A stretch of DNA of 64,000 nucleotides from NCBI GenBank assembly GCA_023974075.1, contig CM043793.1, positions 8,302,788-8,366,787 on the forward strand, given 5' to 3'. The translations under genes and the position numbers were made by a program. This document shows positions 1-10,950 of this stretch, piece by piece. Below the pieces are notes generated by a model, which was given only the letters and a program-made list of their open reading frames with translations, had not been told where the DNA came from and searched no databases. Each line of letters opens with the position of its first letter. The stretch's first letter is position 1. The stretch comes from Chaenocephalus aceratus (lineage: Eukaryota > Chordata > Actinopteri > Perciformes > Channichthyidae).

Positions 1-421
1 GATAGAAATGATGGTCCGAACTTTCAAAATAAAAGCCAAGATGTAATGTCTCTGAATTGTATTTGAAGTAAAAGCTGCACCAGGCTGTTTCACAAATGTA
101 GCTGATTGTTATACTGTAACTGGCAAACACCCAGAAAACACCTGTGCTAGAGACGCTTGTCGAGAAACATTGTAATGCTGATTTAAAAAGATGTAATAGG
201 ATGAACTGAATCTCCTGAGCACTAAGAATGTCTGGGAGATACTTTCTGAGAGCAGCTACAAAAAGTATGTATTCTGCTTTGAATGTGCAACCTTGTCTCT
301 GATCACATGTTTAAAGCATTCCCCATTCCTTCTAATCATCTCAGAGTTCAGGACAAAGAGGATACATGAAGTGCTGATGATTACTTCTGTTAACCCGGTT
401 GCTCGTGTCTCCTGTCTGTAG

Positions 422-510
422 GCGGCCTGTACATCGACAGTGCCTATTACCAGCCGCAGACCATCGCCACACCGATCATCATTCACCTGGGCCCTCAGGA
501 TCTTTTCTGA
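422..510 (+). CDS. 3'-terminal coding exon of an unrecognised gene
   Basis: A pyrimidine-rich tract ending in a splice acceptor AG (420-421) precedes an open frame that ends at TGA 508-510. The exon enters with two bases of a split codon and then reads GLYIDSAYYQPQT followed by a hydrophobic stretch and the C-terminus HLGPQDLF. A canonical AATAAA lies about 255 bases after the stop, so this looks like a genuine last exon with a short 3' UTR. The upstream exons lie outside the window. I do not recognise the protein. In mammals the gene next to RABGAP1/GPR21 is STRBP, but this ending does not resemble the STRBP C-terminus I know. The exon is moderately secure because acceptor, open frame and poly(A) signal agree. 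Confidence 0.5.
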
Positions 511-790
511 CCCGACCCACGCACCGAGGCCAGACTCTGCATCGTCCTCGGCCCCCTGTTTAACTCCTCGCCCTTTTTAAACTCTGCCAGCGCCTCTCAA
601 TTACTGCAGCGCCGCTCCCTCGGGACTCTCCTTCCACACGAGACGCTGCAGCAATATTGAAAGCAATATGGAGGAGACAACACTGCGGGCAACACTCTGT
701 CAAGTCAAGGTCGGGTTTTAGTGAAGAGGCGAGACTTTGTTCGCCAGCTCTCTCAGAAAATGTCAATAAAACACAAAGCAATAATTCTCC
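511..790 (+). promoter_or_regulatory. Probable 3' UTR with poly(A) signal (AATAAA 765-770)
   Basis: The sequence after the terminal exon has no long open frame that looks coding. It carries AATAAA at 765-770, the expected cleavage signal for the plus-strand gene ending at 510. Cleavage would be expected near 785-795. Confidence 0.45.
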
Positions 791-925
791 TGCCTTTGGG
801 TATCTCAACATGTTCAAAAGCAACTTCAGCAGAATTCAAACAGACCATCAACACCGGCACATTCACCACAATGTGACCTGTATGTCAATATATTTACTAT
901 CTGTATATATGAATGTTTGTGAGTT

Positions 926-930
<5 letters not shown>

Positions 931-970
<40 letters not shown>
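931..970. repeat. (TA)20 microsatellite
   Basis: Twenty uninterrupted TA dinucleotides in AT-rich flanking sequence. Nothing else is recognisable from here to about 1310. Confidence 0.98.
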
Positions 971-973
<3 letters not shown>

Positions 974-1319
974 ATGTTAATATGTTTGAATATGTAAAAC
1001 TCGCTGACAGGTAAAGATACGTATTCATAATATATCTCTGAATGTAAATACTAGTAGCTTTGTATTTAAAGCACTCAGCAATGCTATCTATGAATATTAA
1101 GATTTAAATTAATTTTACAAACTCTATTACACTATTGGTATGATGGTATATATTCCCTATTTAAACGTGATAACATATAGTATACAAAGTATTGATTTTC
1201 CCTGAGATAAATGTGACATAAGGTTTTCATTATTTATTTTCCCAAAAATAATCTCTTAAATTGAAGCTTTGTCACCAGTCGTAAAGTCCACTTCTGTCAC
1301 ACGTCTGTTGGGTTTAAAT

Positions 1320-1400
1320 CAAGGGTTACCAACCCGAGGGCACGGGCCCCTCAAAAGCACACGGGACAAATATTAGAGGTCGCAAAATGATTAATGGAAG
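1320..1400 (+). mobile_element. hAT-like MITE fragment
   Basis: The segment reads like the common fish hAT terminus of the type 'GGGTTaCCAACCcGaGGG...GGGCCCCTCAAAAG', followed by a remnant of the usual 'GGTCGCAAAATGATTAATGG' stretch. No opposite terminus or target duplication was found, so this is a degraded end. The family is assigned from memory of similar elements. Confidence 0.35.
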
Positions 1401-1498
1401 AGGAAAACAAATATTTCTACTACATAACGTTGTTAGTAACAGACCTTTCTTGGTTTTAAAGGCTCTCAGACAGAATCATAACTATAACAACCAACACC

Positions 1499-1720
1499 CA
1501 GGGCCGCCCCTGGCTAATTTGTGGCCCCAGGCAAAGTTATGTGATGAGGCCCTCTGTGTCGCGAGCGTCAACGAGGGGGGGGGGGGTGAGGCCCCACGCC
1601 GTCTGTGTGATCTGTGTGTAAGGAGGGGTGGGCCTGCCAACACCTACAGTATTGTTCAACTGAATGAGCAGGAGCAGGAGAATTTGTTAATCAAGAGCAT
1701 TATTAAACTTTGATAACTTT
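1499..1720 (+). mobile_element. hAT-like 5' terminus fragment
   Basis: CAGGGCCGCCCCTGGCTAAT followed by GGCCCCAGGCAAA is typical of the outer end of a hAT element family in fish. It continues through a G12 run (1575-1586). The opposite terminus is not visible. The open frame at 1387-1713 has no protein similarity that I can see. Confidence 0.35.
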
Positions 1721-1773
1721 TTGCTATGTAAAGATGGAGAGTTATATCTATCTGAGCAATCTTTTACTTTACG

Positions 1774-2122
1774 CTGGTTAGCTTTTTGCTTAATTTGTTA
1801 GCATTAAAGAACTACATCTCCCATGGTGCTTGAGGGCAGATATTGTTGCAGTTGAATGGTGAGAAAATAGTGTGCAGTGATGATGTATTTTTGTAGGCCG
1901 ACCCGTTAGCATCGCTCGGGCCCCCTCGACAAAAACCAATGGGATTTTTACATTGGATTTCGGTATATCGAGGAAAAAAAAGTTCTGTGGCGAACATAAA
2001 TGTATGATTCTTATCACGCGTTGTTTGGCAGGATAATCTACACATATGTAGACACACACACATATACCACCTAATGATTTTTTTGAACGGTAAATGCAAT
2101 CGCTAGAAGTCAAAAGCTAACA
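1774..2122. mobile_element. Possible MITE with weak terminal inverted repeats
   Basis: GTTAGCTTTTTGCTT near 1778 is matched in inverted orientation by a GTTAGCTTTTGACTT-type sequence near 2120. The interior contains an ACTACATCTCCCATGGTGC motif (1811-1829). The inverted match is only about 11-12 bases and no target duplication is clear, so this is tentative. Confidence 0.25.
1811..1829 (+). promoter_or_regulatory. ZNF143/THAP11-like motif
   Basis: ACTACATCTCCCATGGTGC resembles the ZNF143/THAP11 site. It lies inside the possible MITE at 1774-2122, so it is probably element-borne. Confidence 0.3.
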
Positions 2123-2125
2123 CTT

Positions 2126-3712
2126 TAACAAACAACATCACAGTCGAACCGAACCTGAACATCTCTTTAGCTTGTGTTAACCACAGACCTCATTTCAGGC
2201 ATCTACTGAAAAAGCAGCTTTAAAAAAAAAACATTGACTTCAAGATGAGAGAACTGTAAATGGTAAAAGGCTGGTTCATTTCAGGGTAGTCTTCGAGAAC
2301 TGGTTCCGACACAACTCTATAGCATTGCTACCCTAGTTGACTATAGCTCAGATGTCAACAAGTGTTGCTAAGAGTTACCTGATGCTAAGTGCATACAAAA
2401 CCTGACATTTTGCTAAATAGTTTAGAAGATACACTTCCCGTTTGGGAATATGAGACCCTTCTTTAAGAGAATGTTTCAAAATGACTCTAAAGCAGGCTCC
2501 AACAGTGCTAACCATTGGCACCTCACTGTCCACCAAACCTCTTAACACTGAGGAATAATATTTGATTTAAGAGTCTGATGTCTAATATTTAGTTTTTGCA
2601 TTATTCCTCACTGCAGCCTGACTGAAAGCACAAGTGTTAAAGCAATACTTCACTCAGGAACCTTCAAACTAAATCTGATCATGTGAAACAAACAAACAAC
2701 AGAGAGTACGGCAAACTCCTCGGTACTGTAGACGAGACGATGCTCAAACGGAATGTAAATGGTACAAACACCTGATTTAATAATATTGTACTGAATGTCT
2801 CTGGGGGAATGTAAAACCACACTTTTCTTATGCTGCAGAACATTTTACAAGAATCAAAGTCATAAGAGGAGAGTTTTGTTTCCTTTTCTTTAAATAATTA
2901 TTCCGTTGGATTCATAGGACCAAATGTTTAAAACATGCTTGACATTTTTATTCTCGGAAAATTGGCCAAACCAGATAATCAAATGTTATGTCACAATTAT
3001 AAATGTTTTTAGGGAGAATAACCAAATCCAGTGAATCCAGTGCAGATTCCCGATGAATTGACGCATCCTTTGTAAAAATGTTGGTTCTTGTCTCACACTA
3101 GTTTTGTCGTGTCTGAACTTCCTTACTCGGCACAGCTCCACCAGTCTTCTCTGGGATTGTGTGCGATATCAAAGAGGCTTTTCTGATTTGTAACAGTCGT
3201 GCGAAACCTGGAAATTAAAAAGAATGTGTAACAAGAAAAGACGAGGCATGAAAGAATTTGGAGTTTGGTGTGTGTTCCTGACCCCTTCCACTTCATCAGT
3301 TTGTTTTTCTTTCAGTCACACTTGGCTGCCGTGGAGCTAATTACATCTGAGGGAAGAGAGAGTGAAAGAAGAGAATCAAATAAAGTCCCAAAACAAGACA
3401 TTTAAACCAGCTGCTTGAATGAAAAGCTGAAGAACTTAATGAGTAAAACTGTTTGTAACTCCACAGGAAGCTTATTTGGTCTCCAGTATCCCACTGATGT
3501 CAGCCAATTCTCACCTCAGTGCTACAGTACACCACATGGACAAGAACACACACTGTCACTGGTTTAAAAAGACTTATTGTCCTGGTAACATCCAGTTGTT
3601 GCCAGAGGCATAGCACAGCAGAGGCAGATTATAACCGCCATCAGTCAAAGTGTTAATGTTTTTACGTGTCGGTATGTGACTGGAATATCTATTTAGATCT
3701 ATTAAATAACTC
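2126..3712. other. No gene or recognisable element
   Basis: AT-rich sequence with frequent stops in all frames. I saw no coding exon, repeat terminus or structured RNA here. Confidence 0.5.
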
Positions 3713-3713
3713 A

Positions 3714-3935
3714 CTAAGGGGCCTAATTATGCTGATGTTCAGGTGCGTATCAGTATGTAGTGTCTCTACTGTGACTTGTCTCCATGCTTTAATGTTCAAA
3801 AAGCTCTTTATTTTTCTCATACTGCTGCACCTCTTTTCACCCTCTGTCTGACACCAGAGCCCAGTCTGCTCTGATTGGTTAGCTGACCGGCACTGTTGTG
3901 ATTGGTCAACCGGTTAGAGATGTCCTGCCCCCTAA
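3714..3935 (+). mobile_element. MITE, TTAA/GGGGCC family, copy A (truncated)
   Basis: Begins with a diverged GGGGCCTAATTATGCTGATG end. The interior carries the family signatures CCATGCTTTAATGTTC, GTGCAGCACCTCTTTTCACC (in this orientation TGCTGCACCTCTTTTCACCC), GCCCAGTCTGCTCTGATTGG and GATTGGTCAAC. At least four more copies lie in this window (about 6.6, 17.7, 48.7 and 51.0 kb). Similarity is lost after about 3935, so the far end is missing. The CCAAT boxes (ATTGGTT, ATTGGTC) are a fixed property of the family. Confidence 0.7.
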
Positions 3936-4342
3936 CCCTGTTATTTCTACCACTGTGCCGTGACAAACCAGTGTGCCGTGAGAGATCGTCAGGTGTGCCG
4001 TGAGAAATTGTAAAATGTCACTTAAAGGAATGGTCCACTCATTAGATAATTATTCAAAACTTCAGTATTTAGTGAAACGTTATGTTTAAACCATACCCTG
4101 AAGAAATCAGCGATATTCCCCGGTAAATAATGATTTTATAGCTCTTTTATCAAGACCTGTATATTCCGTCTGGCCGCCGCCATGTTTGCCATTTTCAGTA
4201 GTCACGTGATGGTCGTGACGTCATCCATGCGTTCACTTTGTCAACACACGGAAACATGGTGGAGTATTTCAGTTCGGACTCGTCAGCAGAGGAACAAGTT
4301 TTGACCAATGTGAAGAGATTGGATGGGGGAATTCATCCATAC

Positions 4343-4590
4343 ATATCAGTATGACAATACGACACCCTCTGTCCTAAGACCCTCACATCGTACAAGGAAA
4401 AACTTCCGAAGAAAACCCACAGTTTAAAGGGAACATGGGAGAAACCTCAGGGAGAGCAACAGAGGAGGGATCCCTCTCCCAGGACGGACAGACGTGCAAT
4501 AGATGCCGTGTGTAAATTGAAAAGATAATACATTTGCAACATAGGTAGTCCAAATGTTTGGAAATGCATGTGTGTATAATAGGAAGATGA
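4343..4590. mobile_element. Copy of an L2 LINE 3'-region segment
   Basis: Nearly identical, base for base, to 51621-51867, which lies in the 3' untranslated region of the L2 element in this window. Both ends of the similarity are abrupt. Neither the L2 (ATTG)n tail nor its coding part is included, so this is not a standard 5'-truncated LINE insertion. It splits the left part of the THAP element. Confidence 0.75.
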
Positions 4591-4792
4591 TATAAGATAC
4601 TATATGTATGCATGTAGTACCACCCTTGCTAGCGATTCCCTCTCTAGTTTAGCATACTCAGCTTCGTTGTCCCTGGCCATAGAATCACGATTTTATGGGG
4701 CCGGAAAAAACTGGGGTAAAATACACACTAGCCAGTATTACGCTATATGGAAAGGCCACCAAAAACTGTCCTGGCCTGGACGCTAAAGGACG

Positions 4793-5209
4793 TTAAAACG
4801 GGGCTAGCCGCTGCAATGGAAATGCGCTATAACATACCTTATTTCGAGCACTACTTATGCTCCTCCGTCGCTTCACACTTGCAGAGGGCGATTTCTCTAC
4901 TGGCCGAACTGGTGTCCTGGTCGGTGATGACACCAGAAAGACCGATGGTACTGCATCTCCATTGAGTAATGGTTGTTCTTTAAATCCCATGTTATGTTTT
5001 ATCATACTCTCAGAGTAGTCGTCCGGAAATGTGAAATGTTCGCTGCATACATGAGCCTGTAAATCTCTCGGTTCGGGCCGGCCACATTTCGCTAGCCACT
5101 GCCTCCGAATGTACTTCTTATGCTTACCTTTTGGCAACAGATGGAACCGAGCATTCCGTGGATTGTTCCTATCCGAATTATGGCAATATTTCGCGATACA
5201 GTGAGGCAT
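4793..5209 (-). pseudogene. THAP-domain protein fragment (transposon-derived)
   Basis: The 138-residue frame starts MPHCIAKYCHNS. It has the THAP C2CH signature: C-x4-C near residues 4 and 9, the invariant-type W in QWLAKCG near residue 38, an R/P segment, and C-x2-H in HVCSEHF near residues 54-57 followed by FTF. THAP domains are zinc-dependent DNA-binding modules about 90 residues long at protein N-termini. Here the domain is followed by a basic serine-rich stretch with KRRR near residue 113 and then a stop. The methionine at 5209 immediately precedes the domain, as is usual. Position inside an inverted-repeat element argues for a transposase remnant rather than a host THAP gene. The downstream catalytic part is absent. 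Confidence 0.65.
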
Positions 5210-5539
5210 ATTTGAATAGAGAAACTACAGTAAATAACATGGAGATCAACGTGTCTTCGAAAACCAAACGCATGGATTACGTCACGTCCGGGAAATGGCG
5301 GCGCCCACAGTGTTGATGTTATTTCGGTATATAATCAGTTTAAAATCACTGATAATGTCATCGGATTAAAAAAAAAAACCGAGAGACTGGCAGAGACTGG
5401 TCTGTTTTATCGGATGATAATTTTTAAAAAATGAGTGTCATGAGCATTACCAAAATATTATTTAGTTGCTGCAAATAAAATCCAAATAAGTATTCACTTC
5501 AAAACGAGAATACGGACTATTTTGTTTGCCTGCATTGAC

Positions 5540-6590
5540 AAATTGAGAAACGGGTAATTTTATTGAGAAAAATACATGGAGAGAGATCTCAAAGCTAGCT
5601 ACTTCGGCGCTGAACTCCTAGCTAGCTTCTTTAGACGGAGCCTGTCAAACTGTCAATGACTGTTTCTGGGGAGTGGTAACCTGTCATTATTTAACAAGCC
5701 CACCTTACTTTCATTACCATTTTTTATTTTCTTTAATTGAGTTCAAATATTGAGTTGAGGAACTAGCAATATTAGTTTTTAGCCAGATCATCCATTAGCC
5801 TTAGTAGGCCTTTGATGAGTCTTATCCTCCATAAGTGTATGGTGTTGAATTTCAGACTGACACAAATCAGCGCTTTCCCAGATTTGTGAACAGAATGTAA
5901 TAAATGCTGCTCAGACCTCAGCAAGCCTGCAGACTTGAACCATCATGATCCTGCAGCCAACATAAAAACTCTGGCAGGGAATATTGTTTGTTCCAACTAC
6001 TTTTATTTCCAGCAATGAAATCATGGATGTTTAGTGTTCGGTGAGGCCGAAGCCTGATTGCAGATGGCGTGGATGTCGGTATCAGATGGAGGTTTAGGTC
6101 CTGCTGGTATTTTCAGCGGTGAGAAAGAAGCCAGAAGGTGTTGGATTACGCAACGTGGGTACATGCAGCCCTCACTGATGGCAGGCTGTCATCTTACTTT
6201 GGCGCTCAGGACCATGATGCAGTGCAGCGCAAACACATTTTGTTCACCCTCGAAACACCTCTGACATCAGTTCGAATGATAAAGGACGATCACACTGTAT
6301 ATATGTATATTTGTCATGATGCGACTTCTTGTTACAGTATATATGACAAATCATTATTAGTAGCATTAGTTACTGTGTCATGGTAAGTATCATATCACCT
6401 CATTATTGCCAATACACAGCAGTACCCAGTAGAAGTGACCAATCACGTGTGAGAAGGCTTTGCAGCAGTCCTTGTGGAGAGTGAATGAAGTGGAGGGCAT
6501 TGTTAGGAATCCAATTTAAGAGCTTGTTTGCTATAGTCTGACAACCATTTAGTTCTTTATTCACTAACATGTCAACTCAAACACTGTTCA
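5540..6590. other. No gene or recognisable element
   Basis: Mixed sequence with short spurious frames (for example 6058-6386) that show no protein motif. Confidence 0.45.
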
Positions 6591-6596
6591 GTTCAT

Positions 6597-6899
6597 GGAC
6601 ATAGTGACATCACAATGTAACACTTTTGTTCTATACTAGCGCTCCAACACATTGTACGTGATAGGTTAAGAGGCGGGACATTTCTAAGTGGTTGACCAAT
6701 CACATAGCCGGCCAGCTAACCAATCAGAGCAGACTGGGCTCTGGTTTCAGACAGAGGGTGAAAAGAGGTGCTGCAGCACAGGCAGTATGAGAAGAATAAA
6801 GAACGTTTTGAACATTAAAGCCTGGAGACGTGTCACAGAAGAGACACAAAATACTGTACTAATATGAACCTGAAAATCAGAATAGTAGGGCCGCTTTAA
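6597..6899 (-). mobile_element. MITE, TTAA/GGGGCC family, copy B
   Basis: Reverse orientation relative to copy A. It runs from ATAGTGACATCACAATGTAAC to a GGGCCGCTTTAAG end, so TTAA is preserved at 6896-6899. Internal family blocks are in order: GGCGGGACAT, GTTGACCAATCAC, CAGCTAACCAATCAGAGCAG, GGTGCTGCAGCACAGGCAGT and GAACATTAAAGC. Confidence 0.75.
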
Positions 6900-9800
6900 G
6901 GACCTGAACATATCAGGACTCACTGGTCCTTCTTACCATCTGAGCTTCAACACATCCACAGACAAAGGCTCTGAACATGTTTGAATGTTAGACCACAGCC
7001 TCCTCTGCTGGCGGAGTGTCCTTTGCTCGCTCAGTGCACAACCTCACTAATGGGCTTAGAGTTGCAGATATCCAGCTCATGATGTCAGTATTGTGTAACA
7101 GCATCGGTGCTTTGGCACAGTTCAACCTTACAGACACTATAACATGAGTTCAGGCACCCTTACGCAGCTTCAACACCCTTGTATGAACTCTGTTCTCCTT
7201 AAAGGCTGAAAATGTGGTAAACAGGGAACTACTTTAACGCCATAGACTGAAGCATTAGCTGCAACCTTACAACTGGTCCGACATGTTTTGAGAAACTATA
7301 ACTGTTTTTTGTACACTGTGAAGAAAGAAAGAAATAATCCTGAGGCAGTAACACATTAGAAAATGGAAAAGTAAAGAAAACAAAATGTGGATTGCATGAA
7401 GAAATACTGATGGAGTGGAGGGGGAAGAGGAAAGAAAAAATAACAGTAGATAGACGGTTTGGAAGACACATAATCCCATCACATGTCAAATGAAACCACT
7501 AGATGCCAGCAAACCTCTCTGACAGAAAAGTAAGCAAGCGTTTAACGAATGGCAAATCAAAGAATTTGATAGATCAACATGAGGTATAGCTCTGAGGTTA
7601 TTGCATCCAAAAAGGTTAAACCTCAAGTTTCTCCTATCTTTCAAAATCTCATGTTACACTTAATAACAGAGTGTGGTGGATCATATCCAAGGCTCCAATT
7701 CTGACAGCTGTATTTAAGATTTAACATCTATCTAGACAGGTTTATAGACATCATTGAACTGAGCAATAAGAAGTATAGTCCTTGGAGCTGCAGCAACCAG
7801 GTTAGTTGTTGGAAATTGCAATACATACAAATGATAAGCATGGATAGTTTGTGATTTCAATGGCTACTGTTGAGATTACACAATGTTAGTGCGTGTCAAA
7901 AGAAACACTTAAAGGAAATGGAAAAAATAAAGGTTATAATGGGTTTTGCCATGGACTGGATGTTGCCACCATGTTGTCACTTTTTGTTTTATTGACTGTG
8001 GTTTTGAAGCCTCCAGTTTGACATTTTGGTTGTCGCCATTTTTGTTTTTTGGATATCACCAAAAACTTTGAAGGTTCATTTTCTCAGAGACTTCTTTACA
8101 ATCAGACTTATTTGTACAACCCGGGGTTTACAACCTTGCTGGCTATTAGAAAGCATGCAAGTTTAAGGCACCTCAACAACGTTGTACTTTAAAAAAATGA
8201 TAAGCAGACATATCAAAAACAGAGATATTTATACTGAGAAATAAGACAGGGATCCATAGTGACATTTTTATGTAGATTTCTTTTAAAGATCAACTGAATG
8301 CATCGGTTTTCCAGATAGAATCCCTTAAACTGTATCTCTCTTTCTTAAAGAGCCAAATACCAATACACAGCTGAGGGAAACGTCTCACTTGCTGCAGTGA
8401 TGTAGATGTACCTCTCAGTGTTACAGTACTGTGCCATCACTGTTGGGTGTATAAGGACAGATCTGTTCAGCAGGAGGTGTACAAGACATTTAACAGTCAA
8501 AGTATGATTTCACCTAAAGCATATAGCTGCATAATTATTAAGAAACATCTTCGTTAAGAGATTTTTGGGGGAATTAAATCAGATCGACTTGATTAATTTT
8601 GTATTTTGTGCAGATTCTCTCCAGATAACGTATTTGGCACATCGCACTGGCTATTCGTTTTATAACTTTTTCCTTCAAGATTATCTAACTATGTCCTTAA
8701 AATGTTGCAGCCGCGACTGTAGACATGTAAAATGAAATCTCAGTCCCATGTGAGGGTGGGATCAGAATGTGAGAGCTGCAGCCTCACTGTTTCTGCAACT
8801 GCAGATCATGAGACAGCCGATAACAGAGCTGCTGTCTCAGAACAACACTGGGCTGCATTGTAGTGACACAGCCACAGGCTAACTCATCCAGACAGGCCCA
8901 AAAACAGGGGGAAAACAGGCAGTCATGGACGATATGAGGGGGGGATCCTGTTATTTTGTTTATGTTGACTTAAAAACAATATTGAAACAATTCAGAATTA
9001 ATAGAAAACTATGAAAAAAAATGTTCAACTTTTAATCAAATGTAGTAGAGAAAAAACAGTCCCTCTGGAGAGAACTTTGGGATATTAGCCTTTGCAGACC
9101 ATTTACATTCACACACACCTAACACACGATAGGAAAGGGAAAATCCAAAAATACAGCCTCTTTATAAAAAAGAATACAAATACTGTTTTAATAGTTTGGG
9201 TCTTTCACTGGAGAATAAATACAGTCAATGAAAGAGACAAAATTAAACCCATAAAAGATTAATTTCACACGAGTAGACCCAGAAGGGAAGCCTCCATTTC
9301 CTCTTCAGAAGCTGGCTGCGGACTGACATATTAATGTATACCACACCAAAGTTATCCTCAAGTTGACAAAAATGTTACAGTCTGAAAAAAAAGATACATT
9401 AATTATAGCTAGAGGGAAAAGTAGGTTGATTCATTCTTCATTAATTTATTCTTACAATTGAGTTATGTGTATGGTGCGTATAAATACAAGAAACATATAT
9501 CTTATACATGGCTTGTAACTTTGCAGAGCTGCTGCTTCGTTCAATTCACCACTAGAAGTTACCGATTCAAGGGAACTCAACTTGCAAAATACGACTGAAC
9601 AACTTACATTTGAAGGCAACATACAGTATTAGTTCTATAAAGATTTCACCAATCGGCAACCTCCGTGAAAACCTGCAGTCTCTTTAATGGCCAGCAGGGG
9701 TAGACTCAAATGGTTTTAAAAAGGATTACGTTAGAAGTCTATGAGTAAAGAACCATACCCCTCACTTTGTTATGATCACAGTAAACGTTTTTCTATAAGT

Positions 9801-10616
9801 TTACGGTCTCAGTAGCTAGTTTCAACTTCTCACAGCAGGATTTTCATATTAAAAATGATATTCCCGTTTAGAATAATTTGAAGATTAGTTAGGGTAGATT
9901 CAGGGCGTGACTACCTTGTGATTGAGAGGTCTTTACCTCAGAATTCTCTTTTGTATAACTTTACATCTTTTACAGTCTTTTTAAATCATTAAAGCCAACA
10001 TTAACATGTTGGTTACTTTTAAATGGATGGTCACCGCTGGTTCCAAATAAAAAAATAGCAATGACATGTATATTAGATTGGATTGAGATATTTAGAGATA
10101 CCTTATAAACTGGTTTACCAGTAAACTTCAACATCTAGTGTGGAAGGGCTAATAGTCTAAAAGATAAATGTTTATGCACTTTGTCATTTATGAGATTGAT
10201 CAAATACCTCCTGCTGTTCACTTGTTAAGGAATTTTGCCCCATCAATGCTAGTCTGATGTGGCGTCAGTAAATAACTTGCTTGAGGCCCAAAGGAAATGA
10301 GAGACGTTAAAGAGAAGGAAGATAATCTGATAAAACCTAAATTAATTATTTTAGCCTCAAAGTTCAAAATAGACAAACTAGATCATAGAGATCTGGGTGA
10401 CCTAGTTTGTTGTGCAGCTGACCTAAGTAAAGAAAGGATTGGTCACATCTTTGCATTTAATAATAAACACATTTTGTTAACTAGCCTCAAACTCACCAAC
10501 ATTGGAGGTAAGTGTTGAGGTATATTTAGAGAGCAGCTATCATTTATCGTATAAAGATGCTGTTCTGTGAACACTCATACTCCTCTGGTGCTACAACTAA
10601 CAGGCCTTACAGCCCA
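6900..10616. other. 3.7 kb without recognisable gene or element
   Basis: AT-rich, no coding exon or transposon terminus recognised. A moderately GC-richer patch at 8700-8950 is not open. This is the longest unexplained stretch in the first third of the window. Conserved non-coding elements cannot be assessed without alignment. Confidence 0.45.
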
Positions 10617-10621
10617 AATAA

Positions 10622-10945
10622 CCAACACGGTCTCACGGCATTTTGTGTTATAGTCACAAAATGAATCTATTGATTCGTGTTCACCAACACGATTTCCCAT
10701 TTTCTTCGTGTCACACAGAACGATTTTAAAGGCAATGTAAATAATAACAAATTAGAAGGAAAAAGAGATTTAAAAAAATACAGATTTCAGTATTCTGAGG
10801 TACAGACACGAAACACACTACCAATAGAAATACATTGCTTTTAAAATCGTTCTGTGAAACACGAAAAAAATGTGTTGGTGAACACAAATCAATAGATTAA
10901 ATTAATTTAGTGACTATAAAACGAAATTCCATGAGACTGGGTTGG
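10622..10945. mobile_element. Short foldback element, 324 bp, TSD AATAA
   Basis: The two ends are inverted copies of each other over about 110 bases. The left end begins CCAACACGGTCTCACGG. The right end, reversed, begins CCAACCCAGTCTCATGG. Both continue through TTATAGTCAC, CTATTGATT, GTGTTCACCAACAC and GAACGATTTTAAA. A five-base direct repeat AATAA (10617-10621, 10946-10950) flanks it. The same terminal motif, CCCAGTCTCAT, opens the larger element at 12757-15902, so the two belong to one foldback family. Confidence 0.75.
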
Positions 10946-10950
10946 AATAA

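Larger units (their letters stand above)
4022..5530 (-). mobile_element. THAP-domain DNA transposon, probably Kolobok-like
   Basis: The left end is TTAA followed by AGGAATGGTCCACTC. The right end, read inward on the other strand, carries AATAGTCCGTATTC, a weak terminal match. Stronger inverted similarity lies inside both ends: GCCGCC...GACGTnATCCATGCGTT around 4170-4232 and, inverted, around 5265-5305. Between them a minus-strand frame encodes a THAP zinc finger. THAP domains are found in P-element and Kolobok transposases, and Kolobok elements use TTAA target sites, which the left end fits. No intact transposase catalytic region is present, so this copy is defective. The interior also holds an L2-derived insert (4343-4590). 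Confidence 0.5.

Noticed and set aside
422..510. Assignment of the terminal exon to STRBP by synteny
   Set aside because: Orientation would fit the mammalian neighbour, but the C-terminal residues do not match the STRBP ending I know.
10297..10518. 73-residue lysine-rich frame
   Set aside because: No start context, splice support or domain; AT-rich chance frame.
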